Origin: Mariniradius saccharolyticus AK6 | GTDB taxonomy: Bacteria > Bacteroidota > Bacteroidia > Cytophagales > Cyclobacteriaceae | Assembly (NCBI RefSeq): GCF_000330725.2 | Contig: NZ_AMZY02000006.1 | Coordinates: forward strand, 186,001-250,000 | Reading direction: 5' to 3' | DNA length: 64,000 nt | Shown: in pieces, positions 36,993 through 46,311 of the stretch | Position numbering within the stretch: the stretch's first letter is position 1 | Layout: each line of letters starts with the position of its first letter | Program-made: the position numbers and the translations under genes | Notes under the pieces: generated by a model | What the model saw: the letters and a program-made list of their open reading frames with translations, nothing else | Databases searched by the model: none | Told to the model about the DNA's origin: nothing

Positions 36993-37800
36993 TTGAAGTA
37001 TTTTAAATGTAAAGATCGAAATTGATGTTTGGATTTCAGTCTTTTTCTTGGTGTCAATTCCGGCTATCATACTTGCACAAGGCAATTTTAACCCAACGAT
37101 TTATACCCGCAAACAACAACTGATTCGCAGAACCAAAACAAATCGTGCAGACAACCAAACCACGTATTACATCCCAACCGATAAATGTGTGAAAAAGAAT
37201 TCGGTGATACTAAACGCCACCGTACAATATTAAACCCGAGGCATGAATCAATGTAAAAAGTCCCGATAGATCCAAAAACAACCGTGGATACTCGGCCAAT
37301 GATTGGGCGGCTGCGGAGCGTATTTGCAGAGGTTCTGATGGAAGTTAAGGACTTGCAAGCCGGTAAACACTTCCGACATATTTATCTGGCTGGAGAGTTG
37401 GTGAAAAAGCAAATCCAAAAAAAGACGGCTGAAAAAACCACAATGCATTCTCTAAGGTCAAGATGATATCCAGTTCAATAGTCCCATTCATATCCCCCTG
37501 GTTACCGTATTGCGGGGGAAATGCCGGTAGGTTTGCCGTCGACCACGGTAGGAAAATTCATCAAAAAGTACCGGCAAACTTCCAAATTTGAGTTCGATAC
37601 TTGTAAACAAAAGGGGTATAGCAGATTCTTTTTTACGAGCTGGCTTCAGTCCTCGAGGGGTTTTTGCATGTTGTTGACTCGGACAGCTCTGCGTTTTTTG
37701 CAGGAGTGCGTGTTGGGAAGAGTCTTTGAGGCAGGATCGTAGGAAGAAATGAAATTGCTTGTGTATACCCATTTCCAGATTTCACTGGAGTTTCATAAAC
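36993..37800. other. 808-base region without a recognised gene
   Basis: Largest gene-free stretch of the window, upstream of the DUF1254 gene and downstream of rlmH. Several short ORFs occur on both strands (for example plus-strand 37284-37466 and minus-strand 37488-37772), but none resembles a known protein or is supported by neighbours. Around 37523-37590 there is an inverted repeat AGGTTTGCCG / CGGCAAACTT. Low, uneven composition suggests decayed DNA or an old insertion. The left end should include the DUF1254 promoter. Confidence 0.4.
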
Positions 37801-38274
37801 TCACTCATGATGATAAGGCTCATTCCTGAGGATGGTAAACGCCCTGTAGAGCTGTTCGACAAAAAATACCCGCACCATCTGATGGGAAAAGGTCATTTTG
37901 GAAAGGGATAACTTTCCATTGGCGCGTTGATACACGGCTTCAGAAAACCCGTACGGCCCGCCGACGACAAAGACCAATTGCTTCAGCCCTGTATTCATTT
38001 TTTTCTGGAGAAAACCGGAAAACTCCACCGAACCCATTTGTTTGCCCCTTTCATCCAACAGTACCAACTCATCCGCAGGAAGGACTTTCTTCAGAATCAA
38101 TTCGCCTTCTTTTTCCTTTTGGTCGGTCTCACTCAGATTTTTGGCCTGCTTGATATCGGGAATGATATCCAGTTCAAACCGAATATAATGTCCCAAACGC
38201 TTCATGTACTCATCCAAGAGTTGCTGAATGGCAGAATAGTCTGTCTTTCCGATCGCGATAAGTTTGATTTGCAT
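37801..38274 (-). CDS. rlmH: 23S rRNA (pseudouridine1915-N3)-methyltransferase
   Basis: A 157-residue SPOUT-class enzyme that methylates N3 of pseudouridine 1915 in helix 69 of 23S rRNA using SAM. The start MQIKLIAIGK (38274) is the standard RlmH N-terminus; the in-frame ATG 27 bases earlier is not needed. The knotted SAM site is shown by LVFVVGGPYGFSE, LSLSKMTFSHQMVRVFFVEQ and the conserved C-terminus NEPYHHE. Length is typical. Divergent from the fasciclin gene. Confidence 0.96.
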   Translation of the reverse strand: MQIKLIAIGKTDYSAIQQLLDEYMKRLGHYIRFELDIIPDIKQAKNLSETDQKEKEGELILKKVLPADELVLLDERGKQMGSVEFSGFLQKKMNTGLKQLVFVVGGPYGFSEAVYQRANGKLSLSKMTFSHQMVRVFFVEQLYRAFTILRNEPYHHE

Positions 38275-38464
38275 ACTGCGAAGGTAATGGATGGGAATCA
38301 AGCTTAATTTTTTATTTCCCCAAAATGGGTATCAACGGATCAATTCTTGAGATGAAAAGCCCCATTATAGGTATCAAAAATTTTTAACAATTTTTTATAA
38401 CTAATTGAAAAACAAACACATGTAGAAATTGATTCTGTATCCATAAACCAAATTTCAACACCAC

Positions 38465-38965
38465 ATGAAAAAATTACCGATTGTATTTGCCATGGTCATG
38501 TTAATGGTGACCTCATCTTTCACAGCCAACAAGAATGCCAGCTTGCATGCTGATGCTGATATCGTTGACCTAGCCGTGAAGACCGAATTTCTGTCCACAC
38601 TCGTAGCCGCTGTCAAGGCAGGGGATTTAGCAGGTGTCTTGAAAGGTGAGGGACCTTTCACTGTATTTGCACCCACAAACGATGCGTTTGCAAAGTTGCC
38701 TGCTGGAACCGTAGAAAACCTGTTAAAGCCTGAAAACAAGGCGCAACTTGTGAAGGTGCTGACCTACCACGTTGTTCCTGGAAAGGTTTATTCAAAGGAC
38801 TTGAAGAATGGTATGAAGGCGAAGACGGTACAAGGCTCCGAGGTGACTATCACGCTCCAAGGTGGAAAAGCAATGGTGAACAAAGCCAATGTAACCACTG
38901 CTGATATCGAAGCTTCCAATGGTGTAGTCCACGTAATTGATGCCGTTATCCTTCCTCCGATGTAA
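38465..38965 (+). CDS. secreted fasciclin (FAS1) domain protein
   Basis: A 166-residue single-FAS1 protein with a signal peptide (MVMLMVTSSFTA). H1 motif GPFTVFAPTNDAFAKLP, the YH motif LTYHVVPGK and H2 motif NGVVHVIDAVILPP are all present. Single FAS1 domains mediate weak adhesion in the envelope or extracellular matrix. The gene is monocistronic with a strong terminator 20 bases past the stop; the leader region is A-rich with no Shine-Dalgarno sequence, as usual in this phylum. Confidence 0.95.
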   Translation: MKKLPIVFAMVMLMVTSSFTANKNASLHADADIVDLAVKTEFLSTLVAAVKAGDLAGVLKGEGPFTVFAPTNDAFAKLPAGTVENLLKPENKAQLVKVLTYHVVPGKVYSKDLKNGMKAKTVQGSEVTITLQGGKAMVNKANVTTADIEASNGVVHVIDAVILPPM

Positions 38966-38985
38966 TCTAAGGCAATTGGAAAGTG

Positions 38986-39020
38986 AAAGGGCTCCTTCAA
39001 CAGAAAGAGCCCTTTTTTTT
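38986..39020 (+). terminator. rho-independent terminator of the fasciclin gene
   Basis: 9-bp stem AAAGGGCTC / GAGCCCTTT (38986-38994, 39007-39015), 12-base loop and an uninterrupted T8 tract to 39020. The T tract overlaps the stop region of the convergent YcxB-like gene. Confidence 0.85.
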
Positions 39021-39492
39021 ATGCCAAATAGCCTTTTCGTTTCAATATCGCTTCCACGAATTTCTTTTCATTTTCCGTATTGAAGATCTTGAAAGGCAAG
39101 TGTATAAATTGTGCCTTGGACATGGTTAATACAAATGCGTCTTTGGTGACTTCGGCTTTTTTGATCATATCCCATTTGATAGGCATTCCTTGGGTAGCGT
39201 TGAGTTTCATCAGGATTTGACGGCTATCAATTTCATAGGACATCTTTTCAAATATGGCCTTATTCTGTTCCATTTGGCTGACACCCGCAAACTGGATTAC
39301 CCAAAAAAGCCAATACAGCGCATAAGCCAAAATAGCCATACTAATCCACCACCAAGAAGGAATCCAAAAATAGCCGCAAGCAATGGCCAAAGCGATCAAT
39401 GCCACCCACCACTGTTCCTTGAGAATATTGGTGAGGCCCAGTTTGATATAGGTTTTGGATTCGAGTTGGTATTTTTTAGTCTTAACAATCAT
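39019..39492 (-). CDS. YcxB-like domain membrane protein
   Basis: A 157-residue membrane protein. An N-terminal cytosolic strand (MIVKTKKYQLESKTYIKLGL) is followed by two adjacent transmembrane segments (~28-46 and ~48-68) and a C-terminal YcxB-like beta domain (KMSYEIDSRQILMKLN, IKKAEVTKDAFVLTMSKAQF, HLPFKIFN). This layout is characteristic of YcxB-family proteins, which have no known function. It converges with the fasciclin gene. Confidence 0.8.
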   Translation of the reverse strand: MIVKTKKYQLESKTYIKLGLTNILKEQWWVALIALAIACGYFWIPSWWWISMAILAYALYWLFWVIQFAGVSQMEQNKAIFEKMSYEIDSRQILMKLNATQGMPIKWDMIKKAEVTKDAFVLTMSKAQFIHLPFKIFNTENEKKFVEAILKRKGYLA

Positions 39493-39660
39493 CGGTCTAA
39501 AATTTCAGTGGGCAAATATCCGATTATGTGCCTGATTTCACAAATGAATCCCAAAAGCAAATGAGAAAATCGAAAATTCTCAAATCAATTTTTTCCCTGA
39601 AAAGTTAATCCATTGACTTCTACATGGTTTTGTAGTAAATTATCCGAAAATTGTTTCAGT

Positions 39661-39891
39661 ATGAGTAGCTTGGTGGTGGATCTTATTTTGGTTGGGTTGG
39701 CCTATGTGGTGCTGATTTATTTTATCGCCACCTTGACCAGGAATAAACTTAGCCGCAACAAAGGCAGCAACGATGATGGAGATGGTGGTGTGGAGGATTT
39801 TACTCCGCCAAAAATCGACCTGCCGCCGGGCGTAATTTGGCCCTCTGATGCCCCAAGGAAAAAAACACCCAGAAAACCTGTTGAGGTTTGA
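39661..39891 (+). CDS. small single-pass membrane protein
   Basis: A 76-residue protein starting at ATG 39661 (MSSLVVDLILVGLAYVVLIY). One transmembrane helix (~5-24) precedes a basic stretch (TRNKLSRNKG), an acidic linker (NDDGDGGVEDF) and a proline-rich tail ending PRKKTPRKPVEV. The longer in-frame reading from 39613 is less likely. No family recognised. It ends one base before the stop of the convergent Fur-family gene, so the two stop codons abut. Confidence 0.55.
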   Translation: MSSLVVDLILVGLAYVVLIYFIATLTRNKLSRNKGSNDDGDGGVEDFTPPKIDLPPGVIWPSDAPRKKTPRKPVEV

Positions 39892-40311
39892 TCAATTGCA
39901 CTTGTCGCAGATTCCCTGTACCAACAGACTCACTTCCTTGTTGACATAGCCCTCTGGCAGCACGATTTTTGGCAATTGTACTTCATCTATACAGATTGTC
40001 TTGCCGCATTTTTCGCATTTGAAATGCACATGCTCGTGATCGTGGGAATGTCCACCTGCGTGGCTATGGCTGCAAAGTGCATACTTCGTGGCGCCACTAT
40101 CGTCAAGCACTTTGTGAATCAGGTCACTTTCCAAAAAAGTCTTCAAAGTCCGATAGATGGTCACGCGATCAAAGTCAGCATTGAGTTTTTCCTCCAAATC
40201 CGCATGGGAAAGCGCCGCCTGCATTTTCAGGAATATTTTCAAAACTTCCTTTCGGCAGTCGGTGATACGCAGCTTGTGTCCTTGGAGGATTTGGGTTGGG
40301 TTTTGTGCCAT
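39892..40311 (-). CDS. Fur family transcriptional regulator
   Basis: A 139-residue metalloregulator. The winged-helix DNA-binding half is at 1-85 (LRITDCRKEVLKIFL, DFDRVTIYRTLKTF). A His-rich metal-binding hinge HSHAGGHSHDHEHVHF follows, then two CxxC pairs (CEKCGK, CDKC at the C-terminus) that form the structural Zn site. The His-rich hinge would fit a zinc (Zur) or peroxide/iron regulator; sequence alone does not separate these. No metal-transport gene is adjacent. It lies downstream of the metalloprotease gene beyond a terminator, so it has its own promoter within 40312-40370. Confidence 0.92.
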   Translation of the reverse strand: MAQNPTQILQGHKLRITDCRKEVLKIFLKMQAALSHADLEEKLNADFDRVTIYRTLKTFLESDLIHKVLDDSGATKYALCSHSHAGGHSHDHEHVHFKCEKCGKTICIDEVQLPKIVLPEGYVNKEVSLLVQGICDKCN

Positions 40312-40365
40312 GATCTAAACGTGAAACCGTGTAAAAATAAATATAATTCTCTTTTTCCGAAGGAA

Positions 40366-40441
40366 ATGAAAAATCCCTCGGATTCCGAAAGATCAAAAAC
40401 AGGGTTTTCCATGTTGAAGATCCCGAAAATCCGAGGGATTT
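40366..40441 (-). terminator. long inverted-repeat terminator after the metalloprotease gene
   Basis: Perfect 14-bp arms AAATCCCTCGGATT (40371-40384) and AATCCGAGGGATTT (40428-40441) around a 43-base loop. On the minus strand they are followed by TTTTTCATTTCC. The inverted repeat begins 19 bases after the stop at 40461. Confidence 0.7.
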
Positions 40442-40460
40442 GATGTTTAAACGAGTTTTG

Positions 40461-42995
40461 TTATGGCTCCAATGTTTTCTTAATTCTCTCCAATAGATCT
40501 TCCAAATGAAGCTTGGAGGCACGGTCGGAAGTCCGCGGAATTGCCGCCGAGATTTGCCTTTGAAGCGTCCTCAATTCACCCCGAGCCATGGGCCTAATGT
40601 CAGATTGGGAAGCATTGATCTGCGGTCCGGCAAAAGCCCTGAACTGTGCCGGAAGCGTCGGTTCGTTGGCTGTCAAGAGAAATTCCAAGCGCTCTACGTG
40701 TGCGCGCTGCAAACTTCTCCTGTGGACATCGATTGTTTTTCCACTTGCCAATTCGGACCAAATTCCCCCCCGGAGATCGTCAAAGAGCTCCGTGATTGCA
40801 TAGGCCTGCTTTCCATTGAGAGCTTCATTCTCGATCACCCGGCCCAAACGTCCCCATTCGAGGATGCCGTTGAGTGTGGTTACTTGGACATTTCTGATCC
40901 GCTCAAGCGCTCCAAAATCGCCGATGCGGGAGATGATTTGGTCGTCCATAAGCCAAGAAGGCGTGGCGAAAAGCTCCTTATTGACAAATTGCACGGCACG
41001 TTTTTGCTTGGCCTTTTCCACATGGATGTAAACGGGGTCACCCTGACCCGCTGACTTGTAGATTTCATACACACCGCCGACATTGGTGCGCACGTGACCC
41101 ATATAGCGGTTGTACTGTCCGATGACTTGGCCATACATTTCATTGAGGTCGCTGTAGTCCTTGAATGGCTTGTCAGCCTCTGCGGTCCATTCCATCAGGT
41201 TGGGGAGGATCCGCTTCAGGTTTTTGATACCATAGTCAGAAGCTTTCATGCCATCGTCTCCCAAATCTTCGCTTTGGGTGCTTGGGTCATAGTTGTTGCC
41301 CTGACGTCCGAATCTGTAAATCGGATCACCTTGTTTTTCAAGAATCCATTTGTCCAAAATGGGCTGCTCTTCCTCGGGAGTCTTGGCTTCCAAAATCGGG
41401 CGATAACCCCACATGATCGAATACTTGTCATAGGGGCCGACATTTGGCATCAAGCTGACCCCTTTGTCTTCTGGTTGGGCAATGTAATTGAACCGCGCAT
41501 AATCCATGATGGAAGGTGCCGTTCCAAACTTGTGTGTAAACTCAGCGGAACGCAGGGAGTCCACCGGATATGCATGCGAGGAAGCAAAGTTGTGGGGCAA
41601 ACCAAGCGTGTGGCCCACCTCGTGTGCTGACACGAACCGGATCAAACGACCCATCACTTCCTCACGGAAATTGACGCCCCGCGCTTCGCGATTGACGGCT
41701 GCAGTTTGTATAAAGAACCAATTACGCAGCAGATTCATCACGTTGTGATACCAGCCGATGTCGGATTCGATGATTTCACCAGACCTTGGGTCAGAAACGT
41801 GCGGACCGTAGGCATTTTGGATATCTGAGGCAAAGTAGCGGATCACAGAGTAGCGCGCATCTTCGGGGCTCCAATCAGGATCTTCTTGCGGACTAGGTGG
41901 ATCCTTTGCCAAGATGGCATTTTTGAATCCTGCATGCTCGAAGGCGGCATTCCAATCCTCCACACCTTGCTTGAGATATGGCCTCCATTTCTCGGGTGTT
42001 GCCGGATCGATGTAGAAAACGATCGGCTTTTTGGGCTCTACCAGTTCCCCGCGATTGAATTTTTCGATATCCTCATCTTTCACTTCCAGTCTCCAGCGAT
42101 CGAGGAATGTCCTTCTTGCGGCTCTTTGTTCATCCAAACCGTAATCGACAACCGATCTGCTGAACCAGCCAACGCGCCTGTCAGCCAAACGCTGCATCAT
42201 CGGTTCTTTGGGGAGGAGCACCATCGAGCTGTTCATTTCCAATGTAATCGATCCGGTGCTGGAATTTGACGGAGGCTCGTTGGCCACATAGGTCATGACA
42301 TACCGCGCCTCGATATTGATCGGATAGGTGCTGATGCGCTCGATATAGGATCGCTCCGCGTCAAACCTTGTCACCTTAAACTGGGTCCGGCGCTGCTGCG
42401 GAAGCCCGATGGCCTGTACATCTTTCGCAAACAAATCGGTCACCTCAATGACTACACCCTTGCCGTCTTTTGCTTTGGCTTTGACGTCAAACTTCTGCAG
42501 GATTGGTTCCAAGTTGGAGCTTTTCACTGCCGTGAATATTGGCAAGGAATCGGCTGCCGTATTGCTGTAGGATACCACCTTCAATAGGACATTGTCGCCA
42601 TTTTGGTCCCATCTGACCAGCAGCGTATTGGTGCGCTCGCCGCCGTAGCCGATGCCGTCAGCCGTTTTTGCAATGGTGGTCACCATCAGCATTTCTCTGC
42701 CAAGCAGTGAATCCGGTATCTCATAGAAATATTTTCCATCCAAGGTGTGGACTTTGAAAAGCCCGTCTTTTGATTTTGCCTTGTCGGTGATGACTTCGGC
42801 ATAGGGTTTCGGCCCTGGCTTGGCTTGAGGCCTTGGTGCCGGTGGTGTTGCAGGAGCGGCAGTTTGTTCGGGGGCATTTTTAGAATCTTTCTTCTTCTTT
42901 CGTTGTGCAAATGCATCCTCTCCAGAGAACACCATTCCTAGAAAAAGGAGAAAAAGAATTGCCCTGTTAAGTTTTATTTGGGTAAACTTCTTCAT
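40461..42995 (-). CDS. secreted zinc-dependent metalloprotease (DUF5117/DUF5118 type)
   Basis: An 844-residue exported protease. The signal peptide ends near GEDAFA. A Lys/Pro-rich linker follows (~31-65), then the DUF5118-like N-terminal piece and a DUF5117-like domain (~100-330). The catalytic domain carries FVSAHEVGHTLGLPHNF, the extended zinc motif HExxHxxGxxH, plus a Met-turn candidate APSIMDYARFNY. The C-terminal ~300 residues match the usual tail of this Bacteroidota/Actinobacteria family. Probably outer-membrane or extracellular. It is divergent from the FAD-enzyme gene of the polyketide cluster and is unlikely to belong to it. Confidence 0.93.
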   Translation of the reverse strand: MKKFTQIKLNRAILFLLFLGMVFSGEDAFAQRKKKKDSKNAPEQTAAPATPPAPRPQAKPGPKPYAEVITDKAKSKDGLFKVHTLDGKYFYEIPDSLLGREMLMVTTIAKTADGIGYGGERTNTLLVRWDQNGDNVLLKVVSYSNTAADSLPIFTAVKSSNLEPILQKFDVKAKAKDGKGVVIEVTDLFAKDVQAIGLPQQRRTQFKVTRFDAERSYIERISTYPINIEARYVMTYVANEPPSNSSTGSITLEMNSSMVLLPKEPMMQRLADRRVGWFSRSVVDYGLDEQRAARRTFLDRWRLEVKDEDIEKFNRGELVEPKKPIVFYIDPATPEKWRPYLKQGVEDWNAAFEHAGFKNAILAKDPPSPQEDPDWSPEDARYSVIRYFASDIQNAYGPHVSDPRSGEIIESDIGWYHNVMNLLRNWFFIQTAAVNREARGVNFREEVMGRLIRFVSAHEVGHTLGLPHNFASSHAYPVDSLRSAEFTHKFGTAPSIMDYARFNYIAQPEDKGVSLMPNVGPYDKYSIMWGYRPILEAKTPEEEQPILDKWILEKQGDPIYRFGRQGNNYDPSTQSEDLGDDGMKASDYGIKNLKRILPNLMEWTAEADKPFKDYSDLNEMYGQVIGQYNRYMGHVRTNVGGVYEIYKSAGQGDPVYIHVEKAKQKRAVQFVNKELFATPSWLMDDQIISRIGDFGALERIRNVQVTTLNGILEWGRLGRVIENEALNGKQAYAITELFDDLRGGIWSELASGKTIDVHRRSLQRAHVERLEFLLTANEPTLPAQFRAFAGPQINASQSDIRPMARGELRTLQRQISAAIPRTSDRASKLHLEDLLERIKKTLEP

Positions 42996-43117
42996 GGGTT
43001 AACAGTTGATTTAGAACTTTGAATTTTGAAAATAACTTGATTGCCGACAGAGTTCTTGGCCAAAACCCTCGAAATTTGATAAACGGCGTGACCATCCGAT
43101 AAAGGGCCTGAACAAAC

Positions 43118-44230
43118 ATGCAAGAAACCGAGATTTTGATCGTTGGCGGGGGATTGGCGGGATTGGTCGCCGCGCATCAACTGGCGAAGGCAGGCCGCGA
43201 GGTTTTACTGGTGGAGAAAAAGGCTTACCCTTTTCACCGGGTTTGCGGAGAATACATTTCAAATGAGGTTAGGGGCTTTTTGGAACAAAACGGACTTTTC
43301 CCAGAATCGCTTGCACCATCCCAAATCGATCGATTTGTCTTGACTTCTACCGACGGCAATCGCGCCGAAATCCCGCTCGAAATGGGCGGATTTGGCATCA
43401 GCCGCTATGCCTTGGATTTGTTTTTGATGGAAAAAGCAAAAGCTGCCGGTGCCCAAATCCTCGAAAAAACCCAAGTCGAATCGCTAGCCTACGACAAATT
43501 TCAAGACGGTTTCGAAGCGGTTTTGGCAGACGGCAAGCGGATACGTGCAAAATATATCCTCGGTGCCTTTGGCAAAAGGTCCAAGTTGGACAAGGCATTG
43601 GACCGGGATTTTATCCACCGCCGCAGTCCATACATTGGTGTCAAATACCATATCCGAACGGATTTTGATCCCCATACGGTGGCCTTACACAACTTCGATG
43701 GGGGCTACTGCGGCGTCAATCGGGTCGAAAACGGGACATACAATCTTTGTTACCTTGGCTCCCAAAAACAACTGCGCCAATATGGGAATATTGCCGCCAT
43801 GGAAAAGGCCGTACTTTATCAAAATCCTTTTCTCAAGGAAATCTTCGAGCATTCAGAGTTCCTTTTTGATAAACCCGAAGTGATCAATGAGATCAATTTT
43901 TCACCCAAGTCGCCCGTCGAAAACCACGTGTTGATGCTTGGGGATGCGGCAGGCCTGATTACTCCGCTTTGTGGCAACGGGATGGCCATCGCTATCCACA
44001 CCGGCAAATTGGCGACAGAAGCGATCTTACAAAACAAGGACAGGCAAGCCATCGAAGCCCAATACCGAACGGAATGGAAAAGCCATTTCCAGCATCGTCT
44101 GTGGTTCGGACGCCAGATCCAATCCCTCTTCGGGGCCAAGTGGGTATCTGAGTTTTCGGTTGGATTGATCAAAAAATCCCCTTTTCTGGCGCGACAGATT
44201 ATCAGGATGACGCATGGGAAGAGGATTTGA
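43118..44230 (+). CDS. FAD-dependent oxidoreductase (geranylgeranyl-reductase/hydroxylase family)
   Basis: A 370-residue flavoprotein with an N-terminal Rossmann FAD motif ILIVGGGLAGLVAAHQLAKA and the Glu of LLVEKK. HRVCGEYISNEV follows, the Cys/Glu region typical of the geranylgeranyl reductase/flavin monooxygenase family. The second FAD motif is VLMLGDAAGLITPLCGNGMA. A role in oxidising an aromatic ring or reducing a prenyl chain fits its neighbours: a UbiA prenyltransferase, type III PKS and methyltransferase. In Streptomyces griseus a flavoprotein (SrsC) hydroxylates type III PKS alkylresorcinols, a plausible parallel. It converges with the UbiA gene (25-base gap). Confidence 0.85.
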   Translation: MQETEILIVGGGLAGLVAAHQLAKAGREVLLVEKKAYPFHRVCGEYISNEVRGFLEQNGLFPESLAPSQIDRFVLTSTDGNRAEIPLEMGGFGISRYALDLFLMEKAKAAGAQILEKTQVESLAYDKFQDGFEAVLADGKRIRAKYILGAFGKRSKLDKALDRDFIHRRSPYIGVKYHIRTDFDPHTVALHNFDGGYCGVNRVENGTYNLCYLGSQKQLRQYGNIAAMEKAVLYQNPFLKEIFEHSEFLFDKPEVINEINFSPKSPVENHVLMLGDAAGLITPLCGNGMAIAIHTGKLATEAILQNKDRQAIEAQYRTEWKSHFQHRLWFGRQIQSLFGAKWVSEFSVGLIKKSPFLARQIIRMTHGKRI

Positions 44231-44255
44231 GGTTGGAAGATTGAGGACTTCAGAA

Positions 44256-45149
44256 TTACCCAAAAACCTGCATCACCTGCGTATTTTCCAAGAAGTACCA
44301 AGCGAAGAAAATATTGAGCGCAGTGGCGGAGATACGGTTCATCCACATCGCCCAAGTGTAGTTGATGTACTTTTCCTCGTCTTTGCGCACAAAGGAAAAC
44401 CATATCAGGAAAAACAAGATCACGGGAAGCATGGCAGCCAAAAAGCCGAAAAGAGCCGTTTCTTGATTTCTCCCCAAGAAAAACCAAGCAAAGCAAATCC
44501 CCGTCAACAAAAACCACACGCTGGAAAAAAGAAAGGTGCCCTTTTTCCCCAACTTCAAGCTCAGTGTCATGTCGCCCCGTTTGGCATCCTCTTCATGTTG
44601 GTAGATTTGGGTCAGGGGATAGGAACCCCAAAGCATGATACTGGTCAACATGCCAGGAACCAGCACATGCGGCATCGCGAATACCTCCCAGCCAAAATCG
44701 CTCAATCCCGCATAGGCCATTCCAAATGTAAAACACCCTTGAAAGAACCCCGCGACCAGCCAACTGCCGTAGGGGTACTTTTTGAGACGGACGCTTGGAT
44801 GGCTGTAGGCCATCGACACGAGGCTGTAGACCAATAGCATGCTGCTGAACTGCCAATTGACGAGGAATCCAAGCGCCAAGGCAATCAGGAAAAATACGAG
44901 CGAAAGGTAATAAAGCCCCTTCGTGACTTTGGGAGGGTTTCGGAGGCCACCGATGCTTTTCTCATCCTTGTCAAAATAGCTGTTATAGCCATTGCTGGAC
45001 GGATACAGAAAAAAGTGCAGCGTCACCAGGACAATCAGCAACCGGTCCGGACTCAGATTGGGTGTAAGTGCCAAGGCAAACAGGAATACCGGCAGGAGAT
45101 AAAAAGAAAACGGAATGCGGAGGTGCTTCCAACTGGCTAGCTCAAACAT
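44256..45149 (-). CDS. UbiA-type prenyltransferase
   Basis: A 297-residue integral-membrane protein with about eight to nine hydrophobic segments. Both UbiA prenyl-diphosphate motifs are visible: NGYNSYFDKDEKS (53-65) and YPLTQIYQHEEDAKRGDMT (177-195). The first carries an Asn/Asp array like NxxxDxxxD, somewhat altered. The enzyme should attach an isoprenoid to an aromatic or related acceptor at the membrane. It is not recognisably MenA, UbiA or the protohaem farnesyltransferase CtaB. Placed between an FAD enzyme and a type III PKS and divergent from the PKS, it probably works on their product. Confidence 0.85.
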   Translation of the reverse strand: MFELASWKHLRIPFSFYLLPVFLFALALTPNLSPDRLLIVLVTLHFFLYPSSNGYNSYFDKDEKSIGGLRNPPKVTKGLYYLSLVFFLIALALGFLVNWQFSSMLLVYSLVSMAYSHPSVRLKKYPYGSWLVAGFFQGCFTFGMAYAGLSDFGWEVFAMPHVLVPGMLTSIMLWGSYPLTQIYQHEEDAKRGDMTLSLKLGKKGTFLFSSVWFLLTGICFAWFFLGRNQETALFGFLAAMLPVILFFLIWFSFVRKDEEKYINYTWAMWMNRISATALNIFFAWYFLENTQVMQVFG

Positions 45150-45234
45150 AAAATTGGTTTATGGGTAACTTTTGGGAGATGCTTTGGTTATCAATGCAGC
45201 GATGAAGTTAGAAAATTTAGATTAACTTACCTTG

Positions 45235-46311
45235 ATGAACAACCACATCCTCAGTGTCGGTACTTCGAATCCGGGTCCTCCGGTTTCCCAACAGCAGATT
45301 GCGGCTTTTATGAAATTGGCTCATGGCTTAGACCATGAGGAAAACCGGAAGCTGCAGTTTATCTACCGACAGACGGGAATTCACAATAGGTATTCGGTAA
45401 TCGATGACTTCCGGCATTTGGATGTGGACAAATTCAGCTTTTTCCCACAGGATCCTTCTTTTGAACCTTTCCCTTCGACCAAAAAAAGAATGGGGCTTTT
45501 TCAGATGAAGGCGATGGATTTGGCCACGATGGCCATCCGTGAATGTCTGGAGAAAGGTGGGATATCCACTGCTGAAGTGACCCATATTGTGCTAGTTTCC
45601 TGTACGGGCATGTTTGCCCCGGGCTTGGAGTTGGAGATCATCCACCAGATGGGTTTCTCTCCCGACGTCGAGCGCTATGCGATCCATTTCATGGGATGCT
45701 ATGCCGCTTTCAATGCCATTCGGCTTGCGGATAGAATCTGCGACAGTGACCCAAAGGCCAAGGTTTTGATCATATCCGTGGAGCTCTGCACCATTCATTT
45801 CCAAAAGGACTATACCGAAGACAATTTGTTGGCAAATGCGATTTTTGGTGACGGGGCCGCCGCGGCCTTGGTCAGTCGCCAAGAAAGTGGCTTGACGATC
45901 AAGGATTACAACAGCCGCGTCTTTCGGGAAGGCGAGCAGGATATGGCTTGGGGAATTGGGGATTTCGGCTTTGAGATGAAGCTCAGCAAATACGTCCCCG
46001 AGCTGCTGCAAAAGGGGTTGGGTGAAATCATGGCTTTCTTGGAATCGAAATTCGAGATTTCGAAAATCAGAAATTTTGCAATCCATCCAGGAGGCAAGCA
46101 GATTTTGGCAAAGGTCGAAGAGGCATTTGGCATCCAAAGCATATCCAACCAATACTCCCACGAAGTGCTGAAGGACTTTGGTAACATGTCCTCGGCGACG
46201 ATTCTTTTTGTCCTAAAGAAATGGCTCGAAAATCCCGCTTCAAAAGGGGATATCCTTGCCATGGGCTTTGGGCCTGGTCTGACCTTGGAGACTTTATTGT
46301 TGGAAGCCTGA
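45235..46311 (+). CDS. type III polyketide synthase
   Basis: A 358-residue chalcone-synthase-fold enzyme that extends an acyl-CoA with malonyl units and cyclises the chain. The start is ATG 45235. The triad is Cys155 (MGCYAAFNAIR), His284 (AIHPGGK) and Asn317 (FGNMSSATILFV), with spacing close to plant CHS (164/303/336), which sets it apart from KAS III (FabH), where the last motif is NPS-like. GDGAAAALV and GFGPGLTLE are also family marks. Its starter and product are unknown; lipid-like starters leading to alkylresorcinols or pyrones, or phloroglucinol, are options. The downstream methyltransferase is translationally coupled (TGATG). Confidence 0.93.
   Translation: MNNHILSVGTSNPGPPVSQQQIAAFMKLAHGLDHEENRKLQFIYRQTGIHNRYSVIDDFRHLDVDKFSFFPQDPSFEPFPSTKKRMGLFQMKAMDLATMAIRECLEKGGISTAEVTHIVLVSCTGMFAPGLELEIIHQMGFSPDVERYAIHFMGCYAAFNAIRLADRICDSDPKAKVLIISVELCTIHFQKDYTEDNLLANAIFGDGAAAALVSRQESGLTIKDYNSRVFREGEQDMAWGIGDFGFEMKLSKYVPELLQKGLGEIMAFLESKFEISKIRNFAIHPGGKQILAKVEEAFGIQSISNQYSHEVLKDFGNMSSATILFVLKKWLENPASKGDILAMGFGPGLTLETLLLEA

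Noticed and set aside
37284-37466. 60-residue plus-strand ORF in the 808-base gap
   Set aside because: Protein-like in part but without homologous features, context or a clear end signal.
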